Assembly: GCA_046263055.1 (NCBI GenBank)
Contig: JBHELO010000003.1
Span: forward strand, 1-55,110
Direction of reading: 5' to 3'
DNA from: DATAQC01 sp046263055
GTDB lineage: Bacteria > Actinomycetota > Acidimicrobiia > Acidimicrobiales > AC-14
DNA length: 55,110 bases
A model generated the notes under the pieces. That model searched no databases. It had not been told where the DNA came from and saw only the letters and a list, made by a program, of their open reading frames with translations. The position numbers were made by a program, and so were the translations under genes. This document shows, one piece after another, positions 1 to 7,578 of this stretch (positions within the stretch are counted from its first letter, which is position 1; each line of letters opens with the position of its first letter).

Positions 1-1
1 C

Positions 2-1405
2 AAGGCGGGCGTCTACACCCGGATCTCCTCGGACCCGAGCGGCCAGCGGGCCGGCGTCGACCGCCAGCGGGCCGATTGCGAAGCCCACTGCCTGGCACGG
101 GGCTGGGAGGTCGTCGAGGTGTTCTGCGACAACGACGCCTCCGCCTACGGGCGGAAGCCTCGACGAGGCTATGAGCGGATGCTGGCTGCGGTTGAGTCGG
201 GCAGCATCGATGCGATCGTCACCTGGCACAACGACCGCCTGCACCGCTCACCCAAAGAGCTCGAGGCATTCATCGATCTCGTCGAACGCAGTCGGGTTCA
301 CCTGGCCGTGGTCACCGGCGGCGACTACGACCTCACGACCCCCGACGGCCGGCTGTCAGCGCGGATCGTAGGTGCCGTCGCCCGCAAGGAGTCCGAGGAC
401 AGGAGCCGACGCGTGCGACGCAAGCACCTCGAGCTCTCCGAGTTAGGCATACCCGCCGGCCAGCTCGGTTGGGGCGTGCGCAGCGAGGACGAGCGCGAGT
501 ACGTCCGGGAAGCCGCCCGCCGAGTGCTCGAAGGTGACGGACTCATGACGATCGCGCGCGGCTGGAACACCGAAGGCGTGGCCGGGGCGTCGGGCGGACC
601 GTGGACTGCACCCACACTACGCAGGGTGCTGTTGTCCTCCCGGATAGCCGGACTGCGCGAACACCGTGTCGACCCCAGCGGTAAGACACTCGGTGACCTG
701 ACTCCAGCCGTGTGGGCGGCGGCCCTCGACCGCCAGAGGTGGGACCAGCTACGAGCGGTGCTCCTAAACCCCGAGCGCAACACCAACGTCCGCAAGGCCA
801 CCAGGTACCTGCTCACCGGTCTGATCCACTGCGGGGGCTGCGGGGCCGCCCTGTTCTCCCGGCCGCGCAACAACACCAGGCGCTACCTGTGCGCTGGACG
901 TCGGCCCGGGCATCAGCTGGGGATCATCGCCGATCCTGTGGACGAGCTGGTGAAGGAGTTCGTGCTCGGGCTGCTCACTACGCCGTCTGTGCGAGAGGCG
1001 CTGCTCGCACAGGCCGGCGCCGGCGACGACGCGACGATGGGTCGCACGCTCTCCGACCTGGGCGCGGCGCAGACCAGGCTGCAGGGCCTCGACGACGACT
1101 TCTACGTCCGTGGCGTGCTGGCCGAGGGCCGGTACAGGTCGATCAGGGTCAAGCTGGAGCGGGAGATCGACCGCCTCCACTCCGTGGTCGACGCCGGGAC
1201 CAAGCAGCGCATCGTCCTGCACCCCGATCCCAGTGCGTTCTGGGCGGAGGCCGACTTCCAACACCGGCGGGACCTGGTTCGGCTGATGATCGAACGGGTC
1301 GAGGTGATGCCTGGACGGTCGGCCCTCCGGCGGTTCGACGCATCTCGGCTACGAATCCAGGGCTCCACGTTGCAACCACGGACACTCGGCCTTCAGCGCT
1401 CGTGA
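2..1405 (+). CDS. Large serine recombinase / integrase (5' end outside window)
   Basis: Site-specific recombinase that would integrate or excise a mobile element through a phosphoserine intermediate. The frame is open from base 2, before any start codon, and its first residues read KAGVYTRISSD. This is the YxRxS active-site block of resolvases, so only a few N-terminal codons are missing. The order is resolvase catalytic domain (about residues 1-150), Recombinase domain (about 155-240, GWGVRSED onward), zinc beta-ribbon with CGGCG and a later YLC (about 275-320), then a charged segment likely to form the family coiled coil (about 350-420). The visible 467 residues match the size of large serine integrases. 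No second recombination gene is adjacent. A degenerate arsenic block follows on the opposite strand, which suggests a genomic island edge. The family is certain; whether the protein is active cannot be judged. Confidence 0.93.
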   Translation, partial: KAGVYTRISSDPSGQRAGVDRQRADCEAHCLARGWEVVEVFCDNDASAYGRKPRRGYERMLAAVESGSIDAIVTWHNDRLHRSPKELEAFIDLVERSRVHLAVVTGGDYDLTTPDGRLSARIVGAVARKESEDRSRRVRRKHLELSELGIPAGQLGWGVRSEDEREYVREAARRVLEGDGLMTIARGWNTEGVAGASGGPWTAPTLRRVLLSSRIAGLREHRVDPSGKTLGDLTPAVWAAALDRQRWDQLRAVLLNPERNTNVRKATRYLLTGLIHCGGCGAALFSRPRNNTRRYLCAGRRPGHQLGIIADPVDELVKEFVLGLLTTPSVREALLAQAGAGDDATMGRTLSDLGAAQTRLQGLDDDFYVRGVLAEGRYRSIRVKLEREIDRLHSVVDAGTKQRIVLHPDPSAFWAEADFQHRRDLVRLMIERVEVMPGRSALRRFDASRLRIQGSTLQPRTLGLQRS

Positions 1406-1423
1406 GCGTCAAGCGCGACCCGG

Positions 1424-1486
1424 CGACGGTCGATCGTGCCCCACGGGGATCCTCCGCTAGCGGACAACGACTGCCGCGACGGTCGA
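1424..1486. repeat. 11-bp direct repeats flanking a 12-bp palindrome, 3' of the integrase
   Basis: GCGACGGTCGA occurs at 1424-1434 and again at 1476-1486. Between them lies the perfect palindrome TCCGCTAGCGGA at 1453-1464. The cluster sits just beyond the integrase stop and before the end of arsC. A crossover or accessory site for the serine integrase is possible, because att sites often lie next to the integrase gene, but no partner site is visible. Confidence 0.35.
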
Positions 1487-1499
1487 GGCGGTGGATCGC

Positions 1500-1943
1500 T
1501 CAGGCCGTGGCCGGGACGAGCTCAGCCAACAAGGCTCGTACTCGCTGGTCGATCTCGTCCCGGATAGGCCGGACGGCATCGACACCTTGCCCTGCCGGGT
1601 CCGCAAGCTCCCAATCGAGGTAGCGCTTGCCGGGGTAGATCGGACACGCGTCCCCGCAGCCCATAGTGATGATCACGTCGGCGGCTCGGGCGAACTCGTC
1701 GGTCAGGGGCTTGGGAAACTCCTTGGCGATGTCGATTCCCAGCTCGGCCATGGCCTCGACGACGGCAGCGTTGACCTCGCTCGCCGGGGCGCTTCCCCCG
1801 GAGCGGACATGGACTTTGCCTTGGGCGTGGTGGTCAAGCAGGGCGGCGGCCATCTGCGATCGGCCAGCGTTGTGGACGCATACGAACAACACCTCGGGAA
1901 CTTCGGATCGGACACGGAAACTCCTTGGACTTGGGCGAGGCAC
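1500..1943 (-). CDS. arsC: Arsenate reductase, low-molecular-weight phosphatase fold (catalytic domain)
   Basis: Reduces arsenate to arsenite in the cytoplasm, normally with thioredoxin or mycothiol as electron donor. The P-loop VCVHNAGRSQ gives the CX5R signature, and a downstream TMGCGDACP block carries the redox cysteines typical of this class. The last 130 residues are intact. The N-terminal residues of this frame (MPRPSPRSF...) do not look native. In homologues a three-helix domain precedes the P-loop, and here pieces of it lie in the other two frames (see 1944-2109). No good ribosome binding site precedes the ATG at 1943. The gene was probably the last of an arsI-aquaporin-arsC operon. 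The catalytic domain call is firm; expression as a functional protein is doubtful. Confidence 0.85.
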   Translation of the reverse strand: MPRPSPRSFRVRSEVPEVLFVCVHNAGRSQMAAALLDHHAQGKVHVRSGGSAPASEVNAAVVEAMAELGIDIAKEFPKPLTDEFARAADVIITMGCGDACPIYPGKRYLDWELADPAGQGVDAVRPIRDEIDQRVRALLAELVPATA

Positions 1944-2109
1944 GGAGGCGCTCGAAGGGAACCGTTCGGCGAGCCTGGGCCAGTTGGGGCGAAGGCTCGG
2001 TGACGAACCGCTCGACGGTCTCCACCGAGAAGACGCCGACGACGTCCAGATAAATGCGGTCGACGATCGCCCGCACGGCGGCGCGTTGGGAGTCTCTCAA
2101 CTCGTCCAT
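1944..2109 (-). pseudogene. Detached N-terminal three-helix domain of arsC (frameshifted)
   Basis: The ATG at 2109 begins MDELRDSQRAAVRAIVD and continues to VETVERFVTE. This resembles the helical domain that precedes the phosphatase domain in many actinobacterial ArsC proteins. The expected continuation is scattered: LAERF is in the frame of the catalytic domain, while LAQVQGVSVSDPKFP, the expected linker, is in the third frame. At least two single-base changes are therefore needed to restore one protein. The ATG overlaps the restored stop of the aquaporin (2097-2099), as expected for a coupled operon. The domain identity is from memory of the family, not a search. Confidence 0.6.
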
Positions 2110-2823
2110 GCGGTGGCATCCTTGGCCGTGGGTATCGAGTGAGGAACGACCACCTCATCGGCGGCATGTGCCATGTCGGGGTACAGGGACCGAAGCGTCG
2201 CCACGGCGAGGGCGGCGCCGACCAGTTGGGCGACCACGAAGGCCGGGCACTGAGCTGGGCGCAATGCCGGCGAATGTGTCCGACAGCGTCCGCGCCGCCG
2301 TCACCGCCGGGTTGGCGAAGCTGCTGGAGGCGGTGAAGAAATAGGCCCCGCCGATGTACGCGCCGACAGCGAACGGCGCTGCCGCAGTGCGGCCTGAGCG
2401 GACGACACCGAAGATCACCAGCAACAGCCCGAAGGTGGCGACCACCTCTGCGAGCGACAGCCCGCCCGAGCTGCGTGTCTTCGTTGACAGCTCCATCGCC
2501 GGGAGGGAGAACATCAGGTTGGCGACGACCACCCGGAATGCGGCGCCCACGAACTGCGCGACGACATAGAGGGCGGCCGCAAGGATGCTGAGGGCCCCGA
2601 AGACTCGGTCGGCGAGGGTGACGACCGGGTTCAGGTGCGCTCCCGAGACGGGTCCGAAGGCGAGGATGATCGCCATCAGCGCCGCCGCGGTCGCTGCCGC
2701 GTTCTCGAGGAGCTGGAGCCCGGTATCCCCTGGTGACAGCCGCTCGGCGGCGATGCCTGAGCCGACAACGGCGATCAGTAGGAGCGCCGTGCCCAGCGCC
2801 TCAGCCAGCAGCCGCCGAGCCAT
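2097..2823 (-). pseudogene. Aquaporin/glycerol-facilitator-family channel, frameshifted near its C-terminus
   Basis: MIP-family channel; members in ars operons conduct arsenite out of the cell. The ATG at 2823 starts MARRLLAEALGTALLL. The first pore motif is NPV (HLNPVVTLADR) instead of NPA, and the second is canonical (FANPAVTAART). After SVPG the frame diverges into an Arg-rich tail that ends at 2155. Inserting one frame change at about 2243, where a C run is one base longer than expected, restores FVVAQLVGAALAVATL and a natural end at 2097. That restored stop overlaps the next ATG (2109) by 13 nt. The channel is recognisable with confidence; the indel may be real decay or a homopolymer error. 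Confidence 0.8.
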
Positions 2824-2840
2824 ATTCCGGTCAATCACCC

Positions 2841-3309
2841 TCAGCAGCACGCCGATGAAGCGGCGGCGACGGTGTCGCCGTGGGCGATGGGGCAGCAGCT
2901 CGCGCCCGTCTCGGGGTCCACTGTGCGAAGGGGGCCGCCGGGCATCTCCACGTCCTCCAACACGGCGTAGATCTTCCACGGCTCGCCCGACGGGCCGTCC
3001 ACCCACACCTTCTCCTGGCGGGCGTAACAACAGGCCAGGCCGACCTCGGTGGCGGTGGCCAGGCCCTGCAGAGCCAAGCGAGTCTGAGCGGCGCGACCTC
3101 CTCGGGGGTCTCGACCTCGACGCCCAAGTGGTTGATGGTGCCGCCCTTGCCGGGCTGCTCGAAGAGCACCAACTTCAAGGGCGGGTTCTCGCTCGCGAAG
3201 TTGGCGTAGCCGTCCCGCAGCTTGGCCGGCTCGGTGGAGAACAGCTTCGAGTAGAAGCCCACGGCTGCGTCAAGGCATCAACGTTGAGCGCCAACTGAAC
3301 ACGAGACAT
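2841..3309 (-). pseudogene. ArsI/CadI-family dioxygenase-fold metalloenzyme with two frameshifts
   Basis: Members are vicinal-oxygen-chelate enzymes; ArsI cleaves the C-As bond of trivalent organoarsenicals, and CadI is a metal-induced relative. The start ATG at 3309 follows AGGAGG with good spacing and reads MSRVQLALNVD. The frame breaks at about 3279 (one base missing) and resumes as AVGFYSKLFSTEP. It breaks again at about 3096 (one base missing) and resumes as ALQGLATATEVGLACCYA. The conserved NHLGVEVE, CCY and terminal GASCCP blocks are all present. Two separate one-base losses leave no full-length product. A palindromic operator lies just upstream. It heads the arsI-aquaporin-arsC block. 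Confidence 0.8.
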
Positions 3310-3330
3310 CGGCGGACCTCCTGTGGTTCA

Positions 3331-3346
3331 ATTGACCGATGTCAAT
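3331..3346. promoter_or_regulatory. ArsR/SmtB-type operator palindrome
   Basis: ATTGACCGATGTCAAT is a perfect inverted repeat with 6-bp arms and a 4-bp centre. It sits 21 bp upstream of the arsI start. TTGA-centre-TCAA dyads of this kind are bound by ArsR/SmtB repressors. A lone half-site TTGACC follows at 3363-3368. No arsR gene is in the window, so the repressor would act from elsewhere. Confidence 0.6.
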
Positions 3347-3374
3347 GAGTACAGCCGATCTATTGACCACGCGC

Positions 3375-3390
3375 GCCCGCACGTGCGGGC
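3375..3390. repeat. 16-bp perfect GC palindrome
   Basis: GCCCGCACGTGCGGGC is fully self-complementary and could form a 6-bp hairpin with an ACGT loop. It lies inside the MerR-tail remnant and 30 bp from the ars operator. It could be a terminator-like stem or an operator; there is no T-tract. Confidence 0.4.
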
Positions 3391-3525
3391 GAGGATAGGT
3401 CTCCCGGCGCAGCGCCTCAGCGAATTCCTTGGCGACACGCAGCTCTTCCTCCACCCGCTCGTCGCTCTCCCGACCCAGGGCGGCGGCCCGGGCCGCAAGT
3501 CCGCGGTATCGAAATCTCAGCTGTC
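3391..3525 (-). pseudogene. C-terminal remnant of a second MerR-family regulator
   Basis: The minus strand reads RYRGLAARAAALGRES, then EELRVAKEFAEALRRE. It aligns with the end of the intact MerR protein at 4602-5021 (MYAALARERVERLQEEL, ANDFVDALRRE). There is no helix-turn-helix upstream, since the ADP-ribosylglycohydrolase gene occupies that position. The fragment is a diverged paralogue of the MerR tail, roughly 1.2 kb from its copy and in the same orientation. A duplication followed by truncation is the simplest explanation. Confidence 0.6.
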
Positions 3526-3544
3526 CGGAACCTCCGGCGTGGCA

Positions 3545-4615
3545 TCACGTCGGCCATCCTCGGGGATGCCCGCTCGCCAGGAACGCCCCGTACCGGGTCG
3601 TGCCCGCTCTCGCCGAGGCCTGTGCCCCTTGGTGGAGCCGGTCCGCCAGGGCCGTCATGGCGTGGACCCCTTCGACCCGGTCCATCCACTGCCGAGGGAT
3701 GCGCGCCGCCCCGTGGTAGGCACCGGCGATGGCGCCCGCCATGGAGGCGATGGTGTCCGTGTCGCCGCCCAGGGAGATGGCGAAGCGCACCGCCTCGGCG
3801 ACCGACCCCGGCCTGACCAGGAAGGCGGCCAGCGCGGCGGGAACCGACTCGTGCGCCGCGACTCCCGTACCCGTCACGCTGGCGACCACGCCAGGGCGCA
3901 GGCGGTCTTCGTCGCGGACGAGGAGCGTAAGCGCTCGAAGGCTCGTCGCGGTGTCCCCTGGGGCGACGGCTCCGACGACGCCGTCGAGGAACCCGGAGCG
4001 ATCAAGGGGCACGCCGGAATGCTCCGCCAAGGCGAGCGCCACCGCGACGGCCTGGGCGACCGCGCCTTCGATGGCGGCCGGATGAGCGTGGGTGACGGCG
4101 GCACTGCGCCGGGCCAGCTCACCTACCCGCAAGAGGTCCCCGCACGAGTACAGGGCCACCGGAGCGACGCGCATGGCCGCGCCGTTGCCCAAGGACCCGG
4201 CACCGCCGAACTGGTCGGACACCGCCTCCTGCCACCGAGCCCCGGCTGCCACGCGAGCCAGCAGGTCTGCGGTACCGGCTCCATAACCCCGGTCGGGATC
4301 GATTTTGAAGGCCGCACCAAAGCAGCGGGCCAGGTGGTCCTGGTCGAGGCCGGCACAGCCGACCAACGACCCCGCCAACGCCATGGTCATCGCCGTGTCG
4401 TCGGTATACCGCAGCGGCGAGCCGCTGCCCTCGTCGTCTTCTAGGTAGGTCAGCCGTGAGGGAGGCACCGGACCGCGATGGCCCTCCAGAGGCGCCCCGA
4501 GGGCGTCGCCGACGACAGCGCCCACCAGTGCCCCCCGGTACTTGTCGGCCCCGACGGCGACGTCCGGTTCCGAGCGGCGACGGCCGTAGGCTCCGGCGTC
4601 GTCAGGAACGGGCAC
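3545..4615 (-). CDS. ADP-ribosylglycohydrolase-family hydrolase
   Basis: Likely removes ADP-ribose from proteins or small molecules, using a binuclear Mg centre. The N-terminal GALVGAVVGDALGAPLEGH block, the metal-ligand RYTDDTAMT motif and the C-terminal SLGGDTDTIASMAGAIAGAY block are all present and correctly ordered, as in ARH/DraG-type proteins. Length is about 356 residues. The start is placed at GTG 4615, which overlaps the end of the upstream MerR gene (4602) by 14 nt. The longer reading up to 4717 would overlap MerR by over 100 nt and looks non-native. The overlap implies co-translation with the regulator. The substrate is unknown. Confidence 0.85.
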   Translation of the reverse strand: MPVPDDAGAYGRRRSEPDVAVGADKYRGALVGAVVGDALGAPLEGHRGPVPPSRLTYLEDDEGSGSPLRYTDDTAMTMALAGSLVGCAGLDQDHLARCFGAAFKIDPDRGYGAGTADLLARVAAGARWQEAVSDQFGGAGSLGNGAAMRVAPVALYSCGDLLRVGELARRSAAVTHAHPAAIEGAVAQAVAVALALAEHSGVPLDRSGFLDGVVGAVAPGDTATSLRALTLLVRDEDRLRPGVVASVTGTGVAAHESVPAALAAFLVRPGSVAEAVRFAISLGGDTDTIASMAGAIAGAYHGAARIPRQWMDRVEGVHAMTALADRLHQGAQASARAGTTRYGAFLASGHPRGWPT

Positions 4616-5021
4616 GTTTCGGCCGGCCGGCCTCGCGGCGCAGCGCGTCGACGAAGTCGTTGGCGATGCGCAGCTCCTCCTGGAGGCGTTCGACGCGCTC
4701 CCGGGCGAGAGCCGCATACATCGACAGGCGCCCCATCGCCCTGTCCCGCTCCGACTCGTCCGTCATCCCCTCGGCCAGGCGATCGCGGACTTCGAGGAGG
4801 TCTCGCATCTCCTCGAGAGTGAAGCCGAGCGGCTTCATATGTTTGACCAGGCGGAGGCGCTCGATGTCGTCGTCGGTGTACAAGCGGAACCCCCCACGGC
4901 TACGACCCGAGGGTGGCACCAGGCCGACCTCGTCGTAGTGGCGGATGGTGCGCAGAGACAGCTGGACCGCCTCGACCACTTCGCCGATCTGGTGCATCCG
5001 GTCCGTGCCTACGCCGCTCAC
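4602..5021 (-). CDS. MerR-family transcriptional regulator
   Basis: DNA-binding regulator, with the winged-helix MerR domain at the N-terminus: MHQIGEVVEAVQLSLRTIR, then HYDEVGLVPPSGRSRGG and RLYTDDDIERL. A dimerisation coiled coil follows (ARERVERLQEELRIAND). There are no paired cysteines in the C-terminal part, so a thiol-metal sensor is unlikely. GTG 5021 is chosen because GGAAGAG lies a suitable distance upstream; ATG 4997 is an alternative start. It is co-directional and overlapping with the ADP-ribosylglycohydrolase gene, which is its probable target. Confidence 0.88.
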   Translation of the reverse strand: MSGVGTDRMHQIGEVVEAVQLSLRTIRHYDEVGLVPPSGRSRGGFRLYTDDDIERLRLVKHMKPLGFTLEEMRDLLEVRDRLAEGMTDESERDRAMGRLSMYAALARERVERLQEELRIANDFVDALRREAGRPKRARS

Positions 5022-5037
5022 CTCCGAAACTCTTCCG

Positions 5038-5051
5038 TTACGTAAGGTACC
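5038..5051. promoter_or_regulatory. Twin palindromes upstream of merR
   Basis: TTACGTAA (5038-5045) directly abuts GGTACC (5046-5051), both self-complementary, 17-30 bp upstream of the merR start. This AT-containing spot in a GC-rich context is a reasonable site for an autoregulatory promoter or operator. No complete -35/-10 pair could be assigned. Confidence 0.35.
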
Positions 5052-5109
5052 GCAGTGTCCGCCGTCCATGACGCCTCGGGATCGCGCCCCACGACCTCCA
5101 AGGGGGGGC

Positions 5110-5439
5110 TCACCGTAGTCCCGCGACTGGGTTGTCATCAGGGGGGATGGGGCTGCCGCTGTCGCGGTGGCTGCGGAGCAGTTCCACGTCGCAGTCGGGG
5201 CACAGATGCACCGTGCGCAGGGCGACCGTCGAGAGCTGGTTGCCCCGGGCCCGCTCCCACACCGCCTGCGGCACGGGGCAAACCTTGGTGCTGGCGCAGC
5301 GGGGGCAGCGGGGTGACGGGTCCCTGTCCCAGATCAGGTTGCAGGTTGAGCAGGTGATGCGGATGAGGGTCCCTTCGCCAGCTCGCCCTGAGAGATCGTC
5401 GTCGCGACCGCAACTGGAACACACGATGTCCTCGGTCAT
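5110..5439 (-). CDS. Small double zinc-ribbon protein coupled to RF3
   Basis: About 109 residues with four Cys knuckles in order: CSSCG, CSTC, CPRC and CPDC. This should bind two zinc ions as rubredoxin-like ribbons. There is no enzymatic motif. Its ATG (5439) overlaps the stop of the RF3 gene as ATGA, so the two should be translated together. That links it to ribosome or RNA work, but this is inference from position only. The longer reading to 5475 lies inside the RF3 gene and is not preferred. I do not recognise a named family. Confidence 0.75.
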   Translation of the reverse strand: MTEDIVCSSCGRDDDLSGRAGEGTLIRITCSTCNLIWDRDPSPRCPRCASTKVCPVPQAVWERARGNQLSTVALRTVHLCPDCDVELLRSHRDSGSPIPPDDNPVAGLR

Positions 5440-7025
5440 CGTGGCATGCCGCCTACGACGATCGGATCGAGGCACCAGTCGGGATGGTCGGCTTCGAGTC
5501 GCTGGAGGTAATAGGCGCTGTCGAAGAGGGCCAGCAGCGTGCCGTCGCTGCGGACCATGACCCGGACGCCGCGACCGGGCAGATGCACAGCCGTGCGCCC
5601 GTCGGTGCGGCGAGCCGCCGTATGGGCTGTCGGCGAGAGCTCCACTGGAGCACCGAACTCATGCTCGAGGCGGTGGGCGAACACCTCGAACTGCATCTCG
5701 CCCACGGCAGCCAAGACCGGCGCCGAGTCGCCGTGGGGGTCACGCAGCACCTGGATGACGCCCTCCCGCTCCAGCTGGTCCAGGCCCCGGCGGAACTGCT
5801 TGTGGCGTCCGGCGTCTCGCGCCCGTACCGAGGCGAAGAGTTCGGGGGCGAAGCTGGGGATACGAGGATAGGTCACCGGTTCGCCGGCGTAGAGGCTGTC
5901 ACCGATGCGCAGGTCGCTGGCGTTGACCAAGCCGATGACGTCGCCCGGGAACGCCTCGTCGATGGTGTCACGTTCGGCACCGAAGACTGACGTCGCGTAT
6001 TTGGTGGCGAATGGTCGGCCGCTGGACCCGTGGGTCAGCATCATCCCTCGCCGGAACCGCCCGGAGCACACGCGGACGAACGCCACCTGGTCCCGGTGGG
6101 CAGGATCCATGTTGGCCTGGATCTTGAACACGAACCCGGAGCAGGGTGCGTCGAGCGGGCGGGCCACGCCGCAGTCGTCGGCGAGTGGCGCCGGGGGCGG
6201 GGCGAGGTCGACGACGGCGTCGAGCAGGCGGCGCACGCCGAAGTTGGTGAGGGCCGAGCCGACGAACAGGGGGCTCGTCTCGCCGGCCAGGAAGGACTTC
6301 AGGTCCATATCCGCTCCCACCTCGGCGAGCAGGGCGCATTCCTCGGCCGCCTGGTCCCAGGCTGCGCCCTCCTCGGCTGCCGCCCTGGCGGTGTCCACCA
6401 CCTCTTCAAGGGCGGCGGTGGCGCCCCGGGCGGTCCGCGTGAACCTGACGAAGGTGCCGCGATCGCGGTCGATGACGCCGCGGAAGTCACCGGGGATGCC
6501 GACCGGCCACGTGACGGGCGTCGGACGAAGCCCGACCTGGGCCTGGATCTCGTCGACGAGGGCGAGGGGGTCGCGACCGGGTCGGTCGTACTTGTTGAGA
6601 AACGTAAGGACCGGCAGCTGGCGGGCCCGGCAAACCTCGAACAGCTTGAGCGTCTGGGCCTCGACGCCCTTGGCCACGTCGAGCACCATGATGGCGGCAT
6701 CGGCGGCGGCGAGCACCCGGTAGGTGTCCTCCGAGAAGTCGCGGTGGCCGGGCGTGTCCAACAGGTTCACCACGTGACCGCGGTAGGTGAACTGCAGCAC
6801 GGTGGAGGTGATGGAGATCCCCCGCTGCTGCTCCATGGCCATCCAGTCGGAGGTGGCGCGGCGCCGTCCGGCCCGAGCCTTGACCGCACCAGCTTCGGCC
6901 ACGGCGCCCGCGTAGAGCAGGAACTTCTCGGTCAGCGTCGTCTTGCCGGCGTCGGGGTGGCTGATGATGGCGAAGGTCCGCCGCCGCGCTGACTCCCCAA
7001 CTACCCGAGAAGCCTGCTCAATCAT
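5436..7025 (-). CDS. prfC: Peptide chain release factor 3 (GTPase)
   Basis: Translational GTPase that recycles RF1/RF2 from the ribosome after termination. From ATG 7025 the order is clear. The P-loop is HPDAGKTTLTEK with Lys28. Then come the RGISITST switch I, DTPGH switch II and NKYD (G4), followed by the RF3 domains II and III ending in DWCLDPIVVGG. Length 529 residues is normal for RF3. The 40 extra residues up to 7145 are Pro/Arg-rich and were excluded. There is no clear Shine-Dalgarno sequence. The stop overlaps the downstream zinc-ribbon gene as ATGA. Confidence 0.95.
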   Translation of the reverse strand: MIEQASRVVGESARRRTFAIISHPDAGKTTLTEKFLLYAGAVAEAGAVKARAGRRRATSDWMAMEQQRGISITSTVLQFTYRGHVVNLLDTPGHRDFSEDTYRVLAAADAAIMVLDVAKGVEAQTLKLFEVCRARQLPVLTFLNKYDRPGRDPLALVDEIQAQVGLRPTPVTWPVGIPGDFRGVIDRDRGTFVRFTRTARGATAALEEVVDTARAAAEEGAAWDQAAEECALLAEVGADMDLKSFLAGETSPLFVGSALTNFGVRRLLDAVVDLAPPPAPLADDCGVARPLDAPCSGFVFKIQANMDPAHRDQVAFVRVCSGRFRRGMMLTHGSSGRPFATKYATSVFGAERDTIDEAFPGDVIGLVNASDLRIGDSLYAGEPVTYPRIPSFAPELFASVRARDAGRHKQFRRGLDQLEREGVIQVLRDPHGDSAPVLAAVGEMQFEVFAHRLEHEFGAPVELSPTAHTAARRTDGRTAVHLPGRGVRVMVRSDGTLLALFDSAYYLQRLEADHPDWCLDPIVVGGMPR

Positions 7026-7340
7026 CGCCGGCCGGTTCCGACACACCGCCGACCGGCCCGGTGCCGGGGCATGCGGTCTCTGCCCGCGGCTGGGCGCCCT
7101 TGACGTCGAGGGCCGTGACGCCGCACGGATGACCGGCGGCGCCAATGACCTCTACGGCTGGTGGTCATCGCTCGCGTCGTCGTAATCTCCCCTCACGTAA
7201 GAGTAGAGTACCCGCGAACGGCGTCCTGCAGCTCCAGAGGCACGCGATCGACTCCGCGATGCCGACCAGGGAGGCGATAGGAATCCAGACAGCACAGAGC
7301 CGGTCCCAGAGCGGCGGCGAAACGACAACCGGGCCCCCGG
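7026..7340. other. Intergenic stretch without a recognised gene
   Basis: This lies between prfC (leftward) and the DUF2795 mini-gene (rightward), so it must hold divergent promoters. The AT-richer patch around 7186-7215 (GTAATC, CACGTAAGAGTAGAGTA) is the best promoter candidate. Open frames here lack recognisable domains and overlap each other on both strands. Confidence 0.4.
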
Positions 7341-7496
7341 GTGGAGGCGCTCGACCACACTGGCGACGCCTTCACCCGTTCCCTCTCGAAGGCGGAGGTG
7401 CTGGCGGCGGCGCGTTCGGCTGGGGCACGCCCGGAGCTGATGGAGCTACTGAGATGCCTTTCCGACTGGCGGTTCGGCCGGGCCGGGGAGCTGTAA
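7341..7496 (+). CDS. DUF2795-like mini-protein
   Basis: A 51-residue reading from GTG 7341: VEALDHTGDAFTRSLSK, then AEVLAAARSAGARPELM, ending GRAGEL. The stretch LSKAEVLAAARSAGA-PEL followed by LRCLSDWRFG resembles the helical DUF2795 domain (helix, acidic turn, LPD-R-F/Y). It is shorter than usual members and has no clear ribosome binding site. It is followed after 82 bp by the GT90-like gene on the same strand. It may be an intact small protein or a trimmed one. Confidence 0.5.
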   Translation: MEALDHTGDAFTRSLSKAEVLAAARSAGARPELMELLRCLSDWRFGRAGEL

Positions 7497-7578
7497 ATGA
7501 AGCTGCCCGAGGTGCCCATCTATCTATGAGCGCCTGCTCTCACGGCCGAGCCCGGCGCCGGCCGACGATCCCCTTGCC

